Part shown: positions 13,663-27,100 of the stretch, one piece after another
Position numbering within the stretch: position 1 is the first letter of the stretch
Layout: every line of letters starts with the position of its first letter
Assembly (NCBI GenBank): GCA_949316235.1
Contig: OX438757.1
Span: forward strand, 11,278,657-11,342,656
From: Oegoconia quadripuncta
Lineage: Eukaryota > Arthropoda > Insecta > Lepidoptera > Autostichidae
Direction of reading: 5' to 3'
Length of the DNA stretch: 64,000 bases
Program-made: the position numbers and the translations under genes
The notes under the pieces: generated by a model
Seen by the model: the letters and a program-made list of their open reading frames with translations, nothing else
Told to the model about the DNA's origin: nothing
Databases searched by the model: none

Positions 13663-14064
13663 TATGGATCTTTACCTATGAAATTAGACATTTTACCATA
13701 CATCCTACGATTCTATAGCTATTTCCAAATTTGTTTTTTATATGGAAAATAGAATATATTTTCAAGGTTTCTCTTGAAATACTTTTTAATGTCCGAGCTA
13801 AATCACATAATAAAAAAAACTTGAACACAGCTCTTTTCATGAGCTGCCCATATTATTTGTTAGATTCGCAGAAACTTTTATAAAGCGGTTACTTTTAAAA
13901 ATGAACACTGCATATATTTAACTTAATGTTATCCGATAATACACACAAAGTTCAGCTAAATTTGAATTTGCCGTTCTCAAAAAAAATTCAAAAATCTTTG
14001 TATGGAGAAAACAGTCTTAATGAAATTCTAAATACAAAACGCCAATTTCATAGGTAAAGACCTA
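13663..14064. mobile_element. TIR element flanked by TA (Tc1/mariner-like MITE)
   Basis: The left end GGATCTTTACCTATGAAATT and the right end AATTTCATAGGTAAAGACC are inverted copies of each other with one or two differences, each bordered by TA. The 400 bp between has no useful open frame. The TA flank fits a Tc1/mariner-type target duplication, but superfamily is inferred from the flank alone. Confidence 0.6.
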
Positions 14065-17040
14065 ATATTTGATAGTGTTCATAATCATATCGGTTTTTAT
14101 TGGAAGCCTGAATCCTAATTCCAAAGGAAACCGATATTTTGGTATTAGAGACTAATTCTGACTGCAGGCCCTGGACTCTTACCTAACAACAATAAACCGT
14201 CTCGTTCACTCATATAATTAATGAGGATTAATCATGTAATTTGAGAAATGTCAGTCTGGCTTTCCTTTTATGATAAAAGTAGCGTGAATGAGGGCGAGGG
14301 AGGAGATGAATGTACGTAGGTATCTTAATTAAATATTTTTCCAGACCGGTTTGATACATTCAATTCGTTCACGATTTACTCGTGCAATGATAAATTAATT
14401 GTTTTATACAAGAAACCACTGCGTTCAACCTTAGTTAAGTAACTCAAAAGTTTATTACGTCCGTTCCGGATGTACTAAGTGATCTAGATGCTATAAAGAT
14501 TCCATTGCTTGGTGTTAGTAAATTAAGCCACTATTTGCTAATTCTTAACGTAAGAATTTTCATAATGTGATTAGTATTTGATCAAGTTTTGAGTGATAAA
14601 AATCGTCACGACCTGTAATCCGAATGGGATGGTTGGTGCGACTAAATGTGACCAAACGTGAACGTCTGAATGTTCCAAATATTAAAAATGTTATGCTTGA
14701 AACAACGTCCTTATTCACCATTTAAAATATACAGAAAGGCACGGGACGGGAACCCACCGCCGGCCGTTGAAACGTGCAAGTCTATAATGTTTTTTGTGTA
14801 GGCGCAGAGGAGACGGGAAGGTTCAATTCTTTTTAGTCGTACATGTCGGAACCACAAGGCCCCGAATATTAACAAAGTTACCTTAAGTTAAAACCTTTCC
14901 AATTTAATAATACCACCTCTGTGTCTAAGTGTAACTCTGTAGAATTTAGTTAAATACTCTTTATTATTGTTCATCATAAGCATAATATTTCAGTCATTTG
15001 ACAGCCGCAGCGTCATTTTTGCAGAGCTTCAAAAATCTGCGATCCTAAACACGGTCGTCCAACGTGTCCTCTAAGGAGAATATTCCTATGATGAGCTATT
15101 TAAATCTCACCTTGAGACAGTCTTACGGGCAGTATTACTACAACGTGGCTATAGGGTGATGATATAATATTTAGAGGGATTGAAATCGAACATTTTCAAA
15201 AAGCGTATCTAGCGGAAAATGTATGTTAAAGGAAAAAAATCATGCGTTGACATGCTCTGAATGTTATTTATTACTAGCTTCCGCTCGAGGTTCGGCCCGC
15301 ATAGTGTATCGTTCTAGTTAATTCCAACTGAAATATCGGGCAAAATATCGCATGTATAAATTAATGGAGGATGGATTTTAAAATGAATTACCGTGTACAT
15401 TCCACTTAAATATTAATTTTAATATTTTTTGTTTATATTTAGAATAGAATGGTGTTCTTGTATTTATTTAAGAAACGCAGTTCAAGTTTATGGACAAGTT
15501 ATCGAGTCATGCATTAATGAGTAGCCACGACAGCATCCTAAATGTCACCACAGATTGGTCAGACTGTATGTGGACTGTAGTAACGTTTTCAAAAAATCAC
15601 TGAAATCCTTCTGGAATTTCTGGTTATCTTTAATTTATTTCTTAATCTAGAAGTATCGTTTAATAAAAGGTCATACCGTGTGTCTTCGAAATGTAGTTCA
15701 TCACTAGCAAACAATTAACACAAAGAACTCATTTAACATCGCATGGATAATTAAAATCTAAGCCGTCTGTCCCAGATACGGGCAATGCATCCTAAGCTGC
15801 GCTGGCGCCTATCCTAACTGTCCAGCTGTCATTTGCACAAGTCTAAGCTAGAGTCATTCACTCAGTCTATTTTTATATCCCCTTATTACTTTATAGTTTG
15901 TTCAGTATTTCATACGAACCACTGGTTCACAATCATGTTCTTATTCTGTAACTAAATATAAGTAATGAGCTTGAAATGAAATTGTTATAACATAGGTATA
16001 CTATGCCTTCAGCCCGCCTTAATCAGTTTATCGTCCTGAAATATTTATATGACATTTCATGATAAAAAGTACCATAAACGTTAATACAGAACAGGGCTCC
16101 ATCTCTATGACCAATTTCATGCAATGTTTTGCAGGCGTCACAATATGATTGAGTAGCAAAACAATCCTCAACTTAGTGGGATTCAAATTCAAAGCTTTTG
16201 GTTATTTCTGACTAGTCAAATAGATAGAGACAATCATAGAGAAGATGCGGTAATTGTTATTAATAGTCATCAAGTTTATAAATGCATTGCTGGGGAACTT
16301 TGTTATATTCCATCTTGCACAAAGCTACAAAGCTTGCGGTATTGCACTGGCCCGACGTGAGAGTGATGGACCGCCCTGACACGAATAGGGCCAACACAAA
16401 GCGGCGTGGGTAACTGTACCCGACAGGATGACCCGAGATGAGATGGGGTGACTTACGACTAGACTCATGCAATAACCGCCTTTTAAACTGTTAACACGCA
16501 AAAGTGAACTTCAATTTCCACTTAGTAAAAGATTAAATGCAATGGGCATAAGTAAAGCAATAACGCGAATCTAAATCGCCTACAATGATCTGTAATTTAA
16601 GCGGCGTCCGCGACCTGTGACTGTTTTACAGTTTTGGTTCGTAGCGATTACGTCAGCGTAGCTAATTTAACTTGGATTTGAATTCTTGCATATTATGCAA
16701 ATAATATGATTGCAAGAGAAAAGAAACTTTTGTCATCAGTTTCGGTCTAGACTGTAAAAGGTACTGACTGTAAAAGGTACTGACTGTAAAAGGTACTGAC
16801 TGTAAAATAGCGCTTGTCAGTGAAATTGAAAGATGCTCTTTATTTTCACCCATACATTAGAAAATCGATATCTGTGATAAACATTACCTGATAAAGTTGA
16901 ATGAAATTTTGAATATACAGCGAATTGTTTACAATTAATTTATAACAATTGTTTACGGAAATATAGGTGTTAACGGTTAATTAATTATGGGTCACATATA
17001 CTATACCGTTACATAATTCGCTCGAGGAGTGCATTGGATG
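14065..17040. other. Non-coding stretch upstream of the Src42A-type first exon
   Basis: AT-rich, with one 16-bp minisatellite (listed separately) and no recognised gene. The patch 16310-16460 is GC-richer but its reading frames show no motif. Any distal regulatory sequence for the downstream promoter would lie here; none can be identified by eye. Confidence 0.4.
16750..16808. repeat. 16-bp tandem repeat, about 3.5 copies
   Basis: The unit ACTGTAAAAGGTACTG is repeated with no visible differences until the last partial copy runs into ATAGCGC. Confidence 0.85.
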
Positions 17041-17413
17041 AAAAATTGATGTGATCGGAGGAGATGGTGCGCTGCGGTGGCGGGGTGGCGGCGGTGGTGC
17101 GGGCCGCAGTGGCGGTGCGCATGCGACTCTCTCCGCCTTATCTCTCGCGACCTCCGCCGGACGCGCACGCTCGCCGCGCTCCGCACCGCCCATACTCGCG
17201 TCGCGCTCGCGCTATGCCGCCCTACCGACAACAAACTTATGTGTTCGATTTCGTCTATTCATACGGTTTTTCATTTCAATGTGTAGGACGTAGCCCGGAA
17301 ATGCGCCAGTGACCGGAATCTCAGCGTAGTGTTATTTAATTGAACTCTTTATAGTTATTTTGGATATTCACCTTTTATAAGGTTTCGGGATTAAGCGCTG
17401 ACACGACCTGACG
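17041..17413 (+). promoter_or_regulatory. GC-rich promoter/5' leader of the long Src42A-type exon
   Basis: A run of high GC and CpG density (about 17065-17225) stands out sharply in AT-rich surroundings and ends shortly before the long ORF at 17414, as expected of an insect housekeeping-type promoter plus 5' UTR. The overlapping open frames here on both strands are low-complexity by-products of GC content. An in-frame stop (17399-17401) closes the leader. A possible 3' splice site (TTTCATTTCAATGTGTAG, ending 17287) means the leader could be spliced. I see no clear TATA box. Confidence 0.5.
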
Positions 17414-19026
17414 ATGGTGTCAGAGGGGGCTCTGCCCGTGGTATGGTGTATGCGCGATAACCAACTTGTACCCCATCAAGTTTCCGGTGTGAAATTACAA
17501 GGAGCTGTGACAGGAGCGCATATAGCCGCAGTGACAGACTTTTTGCGTATGGTAGCGGGAACGCCGCTTGTTCTTCCACATAATGCAGTTCATGAGGATA
17601 TTGAGAACGACATCAATGAGGAGAAAGAAGATACAACACGGCGTCGTAAAATGTCTATGCAGCTGGAGGTCCCTTGTGTTTTCCTCACTGAAAGTGCGTT
17701 ACAGAAAGCGAAAAATCGCAGCCATTCTCTAGACGACAAGGTATTCTTTGAACATTGTAATAAACCTACAACAACCAAAAGATATTTAGACGTAGACAAT
17801 AAATCTTCTTTTGTTAGTTCTAGTGATATATTAGAAATGACGGATACTGAAAATAGTAGTCATGCAAAAGATAGTTCAAAATCATATCCTCTTAGAGAAT
17901 CGGGAAATGAAAACTGTCAGAGAATAACGAGAATTATTGAGCTAGATGATTTCAATACCGAGGCAATGCATATCGATTCGGAAAAGGAAAATCTTCAAAA
18001 AATAACTAGAATTATCGAATTTGAGGATAATAAACCGCCGTCACCTCCGTGTACAGATAGAGAAAATGAAACACCACAGAGAATAACAAGAATCATAGAG
18101 CTAAATGATGATAACTCATTTACAACTAGTATGGACATTGAGAAAGATTGTCCTCAAAGATTAACTAGAATAATTGAATTAGAAAAAGAAACCTCTTTTC
18201 CAAGCATGGCCAAAATAATAGAAATGGAAAATGAAATTTCTAATGAAAGGCGAATTGCCCTAACAAACGAACGTGAAACTGGTGGCGGAATAGCAGATAA
18301 TTGTAATGAAGAAGTAATCGTTAGGTCCAAACAAATACACAGAAGTACCCCTAGGTTTAGTGTCGATTCTTCGTGCTCCGAAAACTCTTATGTTAATATT
18401 GACTGTATAAAGAGTTTGCAGGATGTTAGAAAAGAAGACGTAGTGGAAGGTGGTGTAAGCCCTGATTCTTCACCAGCTTGTAGGTCAGTTCGCTCGAGAT
18501 TCCCTAAAAAGAAGACCTCCGTATGTTCGATTGGCTCCTCGGACTGCGACGACGAAATAGACGTCATATTTAAATCTAAACCCAAATCTAGTCAATGGGT
18601 GAGTTTGGATTGGATACCACCATCGCCCAAGGAAGAGCCAGTGATTACGCAAGTCTGTGATAAAAATGACTTTATAACAAAATGGATAGCTGAACAGAAC
18701 TCGCAAGATGCGGGAATTATTGCTGACGAAAGGAGGAAAAGTCTGCCTCCTAAATCTAATGAAGTTTATCTTCAAAATATGAGAAGATTTAGTGATGGCT
18801 TACAAATTTGCAAGGAGGATGCTGCTAGCGATTCTCCAGCTACAGTTAAATGGAAATGGCATGACATTGTCAAACGACATCTTCAGCTGTTAAAAAATGA
18901 TAAGGGATTCAGGCGCCAGAGGGGAAGCTGGATGAGAACAGCGCGACGTCTATCTGGAACAGTCGTAAACAATAAACCTTTGGAGCCGTTGCCTCTCGAC
19001 AGTTACATGAAACTGAATGCGGTGCC
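17414..19026 (+). CDS. Src42A: Long N-terminal coding exon, predicted alternative first exon of Src42A (no SH3, no myristoylation site)
   Basis: Open for 537 codons from an ATG with good context (A at -3, G at +4) and an in-frame stop 5 codons upstream (17399-17401), so translation starts here. It ends in a donor, GTAAGT, at 19027; read-through would stop at 19028-19030. The final two bases CC plus the A opening the exon at 42283 make a Pro codon before Trp, where I recall Pro-Trp at the SH3-SH2 linker/SH2 junction of insect Src42A. The protein starts MVSEG, so it lacks the Met-Gly needed for N-myristoylation. Residues 1-60 look folded and hydrophobic. Residues 165-275 hold repeats of QRITRIIEL (Q169, Q195, Q222, Q248, and a weak copy at 265-271). 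The rest is acidic or Ser-rich, with basic phospho-type sites RRKSLP and RRFSDG near 440-460 and a Trp/Lys-rich segment KWKWHDIVKRHLQLL near 479. I recognise no domain. It could instead start a separate gene, but phase and strand agree with Src42A. Confidence 0.7.
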
Positions 19027-19499
19027 GTAAGTAATTGTTTTAATCATATTTTTTTCTTTTGTTATAGTGTAACTATCCATTATGACAATATTATGAGAAA
19101 TGTCAAGTATACATAAATAGGTAGGTATATCATATTTAAATGCACCAATGCTTATCCATGCAACAGCCTCATCGGTGTACTTATTTATTTACCTGAAGCG
19201 CCGACTCGTTCAGCTAGTGGAACTGGTTGCTAACTCACGGCCCGCGGCAAATCTCGCCTTTGTGCTAATCATTTCAAAGACATCCGTGGATGTTCCTTAT
19301 AACTCATTTGTTTTTGTATTACCTACCTCAGTTGCAGTTAGAAACATTTATGGCATTTTGATGGTGGTATTTAGTTTAATCACTTTTTAATGTTAACTGA
19401 CAGTACGGTTAGTTACTGCTCGGGAAAGTTTATTAGTAGATATCATTGCAAGATATAAAATTGTATATGCATTGGTGTCGTTCGGATCGTGTAGTGGTT

Positions 19500-19700
19500 T
19501 GTTGAGTCTATTGATAAGGCACCGTGTTACGAGAGAAGTCCTGAGGCACGCGCTTCCGCAAGGCCGTCCGATTAAAATGCAGGGAGCTCGCGTCCAAGGC
19601 TGCGGCTGCTCGATCGGTCGCTGCACCGGTCGCTGTCTTCCTCTCCACAGTTCGGCGATTGGAAGCCGCCTCAGGAAGTAACGTGAAGGTGACGTTCACG
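19500..19700 (+). promoter_or_regulatory. Second GC-rich island, possible alternative promoter or non-coding first exon
   Basis: About 500 bp past the exon 1 donor the sequence becomes GC- and CpG-rich (for example around 19540-19680) and then returns to AT-rich. GTAACG near 19680 could serve as a donor. No conserved protein reads here on either strand. An alternative start site within the same gene is a plausible but unproven reading. Confidence 0.25.
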
Positions 19701-22700
19701 AGAAACTACCGCGAACCAATCGGAAGCAGTTGTGCTTTGAATTTTTGACGTTTCTATTGTTCACTGCATATGTTTCCTCAAACATTTTATGACGTTCAGG
19801 ATGAATGTGATGGATGATATGTACTTGTAATTGCAATGCTGCCTTTGGCGTCCATTACTTTAAATTAAACCCCATAAATATGACCGTTCAAAGTTGGAAA
19901 TTATACGGACTGCATAACATTAAAAATAATTTTATGATATTGTAAAAATGACATCTATTTTTATTTATGTATAACAATAATAAATAACGATTATCGATGT
20001 CATTACAATTCCCAAAGAATTTAAAAGAACAGGAAACAGCGTTAGTGGTGAAGCAAGTCAGTCGGATGTACCAGTGTTGATTTCACTATTCAGCCTTGAA
20101 TACATAGCCTAGGGTTACTCTTGTTGCACAATCTTAGATTAGTGATCAATTGTTTACATTGATATTGAAAATAACAGAAATCGAACAATATAGGTGGCAG
20201 TGAAGTACTTTACACTTTTGAAGGATTCAAGTACCAGTACAAGTGTTAACTCCCGACTCCTGTATTGATTTGCGATTTGTGTATATGGCTGCATTTCTGA
20301 AAACACTAATGTTGTTCTTAACACCCATCAACATCGCTATTGTGCCAAATGAATGTAAGTGCTCTTGAGAGGCAACAAACGCATTCACATCGAAATATTA
20401 GCTTGTTTTGTTGCTGGTCTCAGGTTACTTGATGGCTTTCACGAGACTTGTTAATATGTTCATCACCTACTTACTATCTATTGATCAGTGTTCTCCAACT
20501 TTTCACAAAAATTTTCATATTATACTATCTGTATCTACAACTAATCATATATTTATTAAGTTACTCCCATTAGCACTGATTTGAAACAACTGATAATAAC
20601 ATTTAAAGATAGGCTCGTAATGGAGGTATGATAATACCGGTTATCTTATCATACGTTCTTTTTGTTTTCATACAACATGACGCCTGTGAATTGAACAATT
20701 TAAATGTGCAAAAGTAACATTAGTGTTTAATATTAAACTTTATTGTGATGTGTCGTGATGCCGCCTGTTCGCATCGACTATGGTCGTATGCAAATCATGC
20801 TTGGTGCAGACTCTACTTACGAAGCTGAAAGCAAACGTATTTTGAATGAAAAGTAAATATCTCTATTTTAATGAATCATTTAATTTTGTTGTTCTCTTTT
20901 TGTACCAAAATGGCGCGGTGGCGTTCAGTTTTGACTTCATTACGTTGAAAATCGTTAAGGTATGAATAATAGGCATTATTAAAAAAATTAAAATAGCTTT
21001 AAATTGTTTAATGGCATCAATTACTTGTGATTCACTTTCACTGTGTCGAACGCAATGTGCAAGGTTCCGTTTCGTGACATCTAAAGAGATCCGTAACATT
21101 AAATTAGGTTGTTTTTTAGATTATTTTACAGCTCACTTTCTAGTTAAATTATGTGTTTAGTTACATAGGTAATAGGTATGATGTCGCTTATACACAGAGC
21201 ATGATTATAAAATAGATATTAGTCATTCATCGTTGTGAGCAATACATTCATGTATTTATTATTATAGCTGGGTCTTACTTCATTTCACTGTAAAGGTTTC
21301 CGTTTATTGCAATTATTATGAGTTTGATGGTCAACAAAACGCTTTGCAATTGAAATTAGTCTTTGTTTAACACTACACACGTGCTGGAAAATGGATGAAA
21401 ATGAGTTGTTCTTATCACAGCGCTCGCTTGAGGTCGTCTCTTGCGAAAGAACAATACAACTGGTTTTATGATTTGTTTTTACTTTTTATGCGAGCTCGCA
21501 GCCTGTACGCCGCGCCGCAGCGAGCCCCGCACGATAATTATTGCTCTCGCGGATGTTTTCATGTTCACCATTTGAGAACAGAACGTTTCAACTTTAACAC
21601 GCCAATCGAACATTAGATATTCATGCCAACTATAATTTGCAACAAGGTTTTTAGATTAGACTACACCCTTATTAGGTAGATTTATTTACTTTTATCACGT
21701 GTAGTTTTGTTCTCAGTCTGTCTCATGAAGGATCATGTGCTGTGAATTGACTTGACAGTTAGCAAGGAGATTTATTAATAATTCGTAGTGCCATCGTTTT
21801 GCGATTCGCATCATCATGAGCCCTTTACTGGTCAACAGGAGGCAGTAATATTTAGCGACTCATTGTGGGGTTTGCTAATAGTCGCCGAGCTACCATCGGA
21901 TTGCCAAATAAGAACATTCCTTTTCAGATAACAATCTGTTGATAATTTGTCATCTTTGTTTATTAGTTTAAACTCGTTAGTTTCGGTCTCGCAATTTAGG
22001 ACCGCACTAGGAGTAAAATTCGATGCTACTCTGTCCTTATTGAAAATTCAATCTATGTCGCGATTTGTATGACTTATCCTTATCTGTCAGTGGTCTGAAT
22101 GAGTAACGGACAAACCTATATTGCTTGTGAATATACCGTTTAGCTTTATTATCTTAAATGAGGTTTTTAGCTCGTGTATTTCTATTTTAGACTCGAAGAG
22201 AGAAATCTTGGAAAATTCTTGTTATTGTTAATGTGTATCATTTTCATTGGTTACGTTCAGGCTTGACCAATGGTTGTATTCTTATCAATTGTTGTTAAAA
22301 CATACTGTAAAAAGAACTATGGTTCCCACGATATTGGTTGTTTGTGCCATGCAAGTACAAATGGCAATTACAGGACTGAACATAATTGTCGTTTGTGATC
22401 GGGATAATTGCAACAAACTTGACGTGAACTCAGCTGTCCGTTACTGGAAAATTTGTAAATTGTAACCTTTGTTTCTTACCGAGCGTAGGCTAAATTTTGA
22501 AATTAAAAATGAAAATGAAAACGTTGCCTTTGCTATAAAAATGCCAATGCGTAGGCATATAGAAATAAGTTTGCATCATCTGACTAAAATATGAAAATTT
22601 AGTAATTTTTCACAAATAATGAACAATTAAGGTTCTTTTATACCTATATATTGCACTATGATAATAATAGTTTATTTTGTTACAAGTAACCTTTTCGAAT

Positions 22701-23186
22701 TTTGAGGCTCAGTGATCTTCACCATCTCAATGTCGAAATGAGATTGATTAATATTCACTGGCTACCCAGACTGTGTCCGTTCTAAAACGATTCTCGGCAA
22801 AGCTGTAAAAGACACGCTCGTGACGGAATTTATTTATTAGGTATTAGAAATCATTTTCGAATAACAGGGGAAGCGATAAAGTTCATACTGCACAAAACTA
22901 TTTCTGTATACTAAATATGTTTAGACCGAATTCCTTAAAACTAGTCTTAGTTTCTAGCAAGTAAGGGCACTTCCATACCGAGACTCGACAGTGGAAGACC
23001 CTATAATTAGATTGACCATCTAGCGAACTACTCGTTGCCAAGCCAAACTGGCTTAGCAAAAAAATACAGGCTCCATCGGCTCGCGTGGTTCGATGACCGA
23101 CGCATCTGCTGCGATATCATAATATTCTCCAATATTACATATTTACAAAATTAAATTCGGATTTACAAGTAAAAAATTTCTCCCCG
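19701..23186. other. Intronic stretch, nothing recognised
   Basis: AT-rich. A short CpG-rich patch at about 21490-21555 has no motif. Open frames at 20863-21099(-), 21395-21616(+) and 22247-22465(+) do not resemble known proteins. Confidence 0.4.
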
Positions 23187-23255
23187 ATCTTGCTGGACCG
23201 GAAGAGCTAAGAGGCTAAAGTGCGTTTCCTCTTTGGACAGCAAGATTTAGCCTCT
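23187..23255. repeat. Two interleaved inverted repeats
   Basis: ATCTTGCTG (23187-23195) pairs with CAGCAAGAT (23238-23246), and AGAGGCTAAA (23210-23219) pairs with TTTAGCCTCT (23246-23255). The pairs interleave rather than nest. All arms are perfect. Function unknown. Confidence 0.6.
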
Positions 23256-23944
23256 ATGCGAAATAAAATAATAATTTGAAACTTCAACCAGGTGCTCAGA
23301 TATCTCTCGAAAGAGACAATGACTACCTGTCAATCCTTCCATATTTGCGCGTTTGAGATTCTCAGCGGAACGATCACATATCAAGCATTGCTAGCTGTTA
23401 CTGGAATGACACGGTGCTAGGATATCGTTACAAGTGGCGTTTCAAAGCAAAGCGCGTCCCATTTTCTAAGGCTTGTACATCTGGTGTCTTCCCACCATGG
23501 CCCGCGAAGCCAACGGGTTCCTTAATGGCCATCACAACAGCACAACGGATGACATCGTTGCGATCTGCGTGCCTTGATATGCATTCAACGCTCCTGTGGC
23601 TTACGAGCTCATGGTGCCTGAGTAAGTCAATAATAATACAAAGGTTGTGGCGATTCAGAAAGTGGTGCGGTCGAGCTATGCCTGCATTGCTATTGATAGA
23701 CGTGTCAAAAAAATTATATCATATGTTATTATGATATTTAGATAGGTACATACAGGGGATCATTCATTTTAAGACAGATTGCCATGCAGAAGATAGAGCA
23801 ATTTGTTTGTAAAATAAGGTTCTATATTGTCATCATAAAAATTATAAATTGCTGCGGAAGGTCTTACCGAAAATACTATTTAGAACAGTAACTCATAAAT
23901 AAGCACTGTTAAGGTTAAACTCGAGTATAACCGTAGCGTTAAAT
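23256..23944. other. Intronic stretch with a GC-richer patch of unknown origin
   Basis: The patch 23400-23650 is GC-richer than its surroundings and is open in the 23414-23734(+) frame. Neither strand gives a family I recognise; a decayed transposon gene is possible. Confidence 0.3.
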
Positions 23945-24113
23945 ATGAATAATGACTACCGAGAGTGACTCTGCTTTCGAAACAAACGGTCACTGGTTCG
24001 AAGCCGCTGGGGGTAAATGCTTGTGTAATGAGCACACATTGCCGGCATTCCCGAGTCATGGGTGTTTATCCATTTTGGTGTACGAGTCCGACATATTTAT
24101 TTAATTCTGATAA
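23945..24113 (+). mobile_element. Degenerate SINE, family A
   Basis: It has the order of family A in plus orientation: GACTACC head, CTGGTTCGAAGCC as B-box, GGGTAAATGCTTGTGTAATGA, then ATTCCCGAGTCATGGGTGTTTAT. The tail end is eroded. Compare 34414-34567. Confidence 0.6.
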
Positions 24114-27100
24114 CGCTCTACATCCTCATAGCTACCGTTAATCACGTTTGCTGTTAGGCTGATACACGTTTAGCTCTAAACATCTGAAAGATCTCCTTTA
24201 TTTTATAAATCTTTTATAACCGGAAACTTAATGATACTTACAATCAATCTATATGTTAGTATATTGGGAATTTCAAATTCGCCCACCTTTTGAATATTTC
24301 CTGTTGTTAGTCGGCCCACGTCAAACTATCACATTATACAATCACCTAAATATAACATTACACAACATCTATTTGATTCACCATCTCTTTCATTAATATC
24401 TTCAACGTCTCATCCTACTAAGTACCAATAAGTAGGGACGTGTTATGTTCATAATTTTGTCATGATTGTGATGCGTATGTCACAAAGTTAAACATTTCGC
24501 TATGTGTATCGATTTTTAATCGTAACATTTAAATGTCATAAACCACGGTATCATTGAATAGAACTCTTTCATATGACGGTATTTTCCTTGTTCCACAAAC
24601 TATATTAAATTTGGAAATTTCGAAATTTTGGTTAAGGTCTATCTCAATAATACTTTTGGAGTATCTATTTCACTAATAACTTAACATTCTGTAGCCACAT
24701 GTTGTGCCTTATTTGAGTAATTCCTTGGATATTCGCAAGCTAAATTTTGTGGTCCGTAAAATAAGCCTGAATTGAAAGTTATAAGGTGCCGTCCGACTCG
24801 CAATTGGCCGGTTTGTATGTGTTTTAGTTGGACCAATACTGTTTTGTCGGTTATTTTATACTAAGTAATTAAATATGTTGCATGTCGAGAATCCACTATT
24901 AAACATCAGTATATTGATTTTCCAATACTTATAAACGGGAACTTTATTAACTTATGGTTTTTTTTTCAAAATAAACGAGCACTAACATTTCAAAATTCCA
25001 TTTAAGTCCTATCAGATATGTTTTTATTTAACCTATAAACGTACTGCTAGCATAAATCTGGTGGAGGTGTTACCTAAGCCGACCAATCAGAGCGCGAATC
25101 CTACATCGCGCTAACTAAGTTTTCTCAAGACATTGAATATAGACAGGAGGCCACTGACAACCGTCGGACTGTGGCCCCCGGGTTATACCAACATCCCAGT
25201 AGAAGATCTTCACTTTCCCTCTACATATCGACAGCCTTCCTATATGAGTAGGTAATTATTAATTGTCGCAAAAATACGCATAAGATTCTACATGCAAAAG
25301 CTGCTGTTATTTTTAGAAAAGCCCAACATGTCTGTTTACCTATTCACCTATTTTATATTAGTTTTAACACTTTTACTCAACTTTTTCTAAGTCTAGACTG
25401 TGGAGCCAGTCATATTTGCGCGTTGCTATTTGTACTTTCGAAAATCTGCAATTGAAACAGCGCTGAATAAATATGTATAACGGGCAAATCTATTTGAATG
25501 AATAAACTTCAAATGTTTGGTTTGTCAGTGTCACTCGATAACAATTAAGTATAAAGTTTGTTTTTGCCTTGCTTTAACAATAACTATATGCATGCAATAT
25601 TGCATACTAGAACGTTCTAAATATGTTAAACTGTGATATTACTTCTGCTCCTCTTCCTCTTCATTCGTACCTTCGCAGGACAGCTATATGTATTAGTGTT
25701 ACCGGGATATTTATTAATAAAATAACCCGTGATTAAACGTATTGAACAAATTTTTTAAGTCACTGCAGCGAACATTCTGGTTACTTTTAAAACAAACCAG
25801 AAAATTATATTTTAAATTCACTAATTTCCGAATTTTTCAAGTATCTAATTTGCCTATTCTTGTCTTATGTAGAACAGTCATTAACATTGCGTTGAGGAAA
25901 CATTCATTCACAAGACATTTGCATTTAAAACGTAGGCGATTATTTAGAAGAAATGTCAAGCAGACATCGTGATTCAGATGACGATTTCTCCGATATCAGG
26001 GTCAAGGTCGACACATGTGTCTGGTTCGACGACTGCTTTGCTAAACCAGTCCAAATTGTATATAGGTAATATTGCTAGGCATTTTAAATGCCTTCAACAA
26101 GCCGTGGAACGTGAGTGTTAATGCGTGTCATGCAGGTATGTCTGTTTGTCATAATATTGAACTTTCGACCTTCAACCTGACACGGTAAGGATATGTACGT
26201 CTAATCAGTTACACTCTATTTATTAGGTACGTTTTGTGTATATGCTTTGCTGTTTAGTGTTATTATGTGACCACATGTTTCAGTTGTTGTTCAACAAGCC
26301 ACGTTGTTTTGGAGGCATCGCGTTTGACAATCAATGATTCGGCTGTCATTGACCTGTTTACGACTGCTTAATTTTCATTAACTGTTATAACAGGAAATGC
26401 TTATACATATTGCTCTCCAACTTGTTTTCTGGAACGGAATAGGCTAGCATATTGGTAACCGCGATGATGTTTCCCTATGCTATTTAAGAATAACGATTTT
26501 TTTTAAGAGCATGCCTTTAGTACATGTAATGTGTATGATTTAAATGAATTCTACGTGCGTTTCCCACTACCATAGGCCTTCATACGTGTCACTTGTATCT
26601 ACTATATCTATGACCATAAAGAGGCCCTTAGCGCGTGACGAGGCCTCATTCGAGGGTATAAAATCCTACTGCAGGACGCAGTGGTCTTTTCACGACCTAT
26701 TTTATAGCTCTTGCGACATTGCTGGTAAGGATTTTCCTTTCCATCTTTTATTATTCTATAACGGTAATCATTACCGTTCATTCATAAATTATTTCAGCTA
26801 AGTACTACACCGTACGATATTTATATTTTTTTCTAATTTGCTCAATTCCTCTACTAGACACTTGATTATAATGTAACTCTCTCAAGTTCTTCAAGGATTT
26901 TAAGATAACATTAGTGTCGTAAAAATTGTTTGTGCAGGACTTTCATACTTAATTTATGCAAGTTACAGTTTACTTTTCACACAAAACATTTTGCGGCGTC
27001 CTTTTTCCTTTTTGCAATATTTATTACTATATCTAATTTGTGTTTAATTTGTCTCTTTATTTGTGTTTAATTTTCCAGTAGTTTCCACTAAGTACGATGA

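Noticed and set aside
16981..17312. Several overlapping Arg/Ala/Pro-rich frames on both strands
   Set aside because: By-products of the GC-rich promoter/leader; none continues into the long exon's frame, which has a stop at 17399.
21480..21560. CpG-rich patch considered as the missing Src SH3 exon
   Set aside because: The encoded residues do not contain ALYDYD, DWW or PSNYV in any + strand frame.
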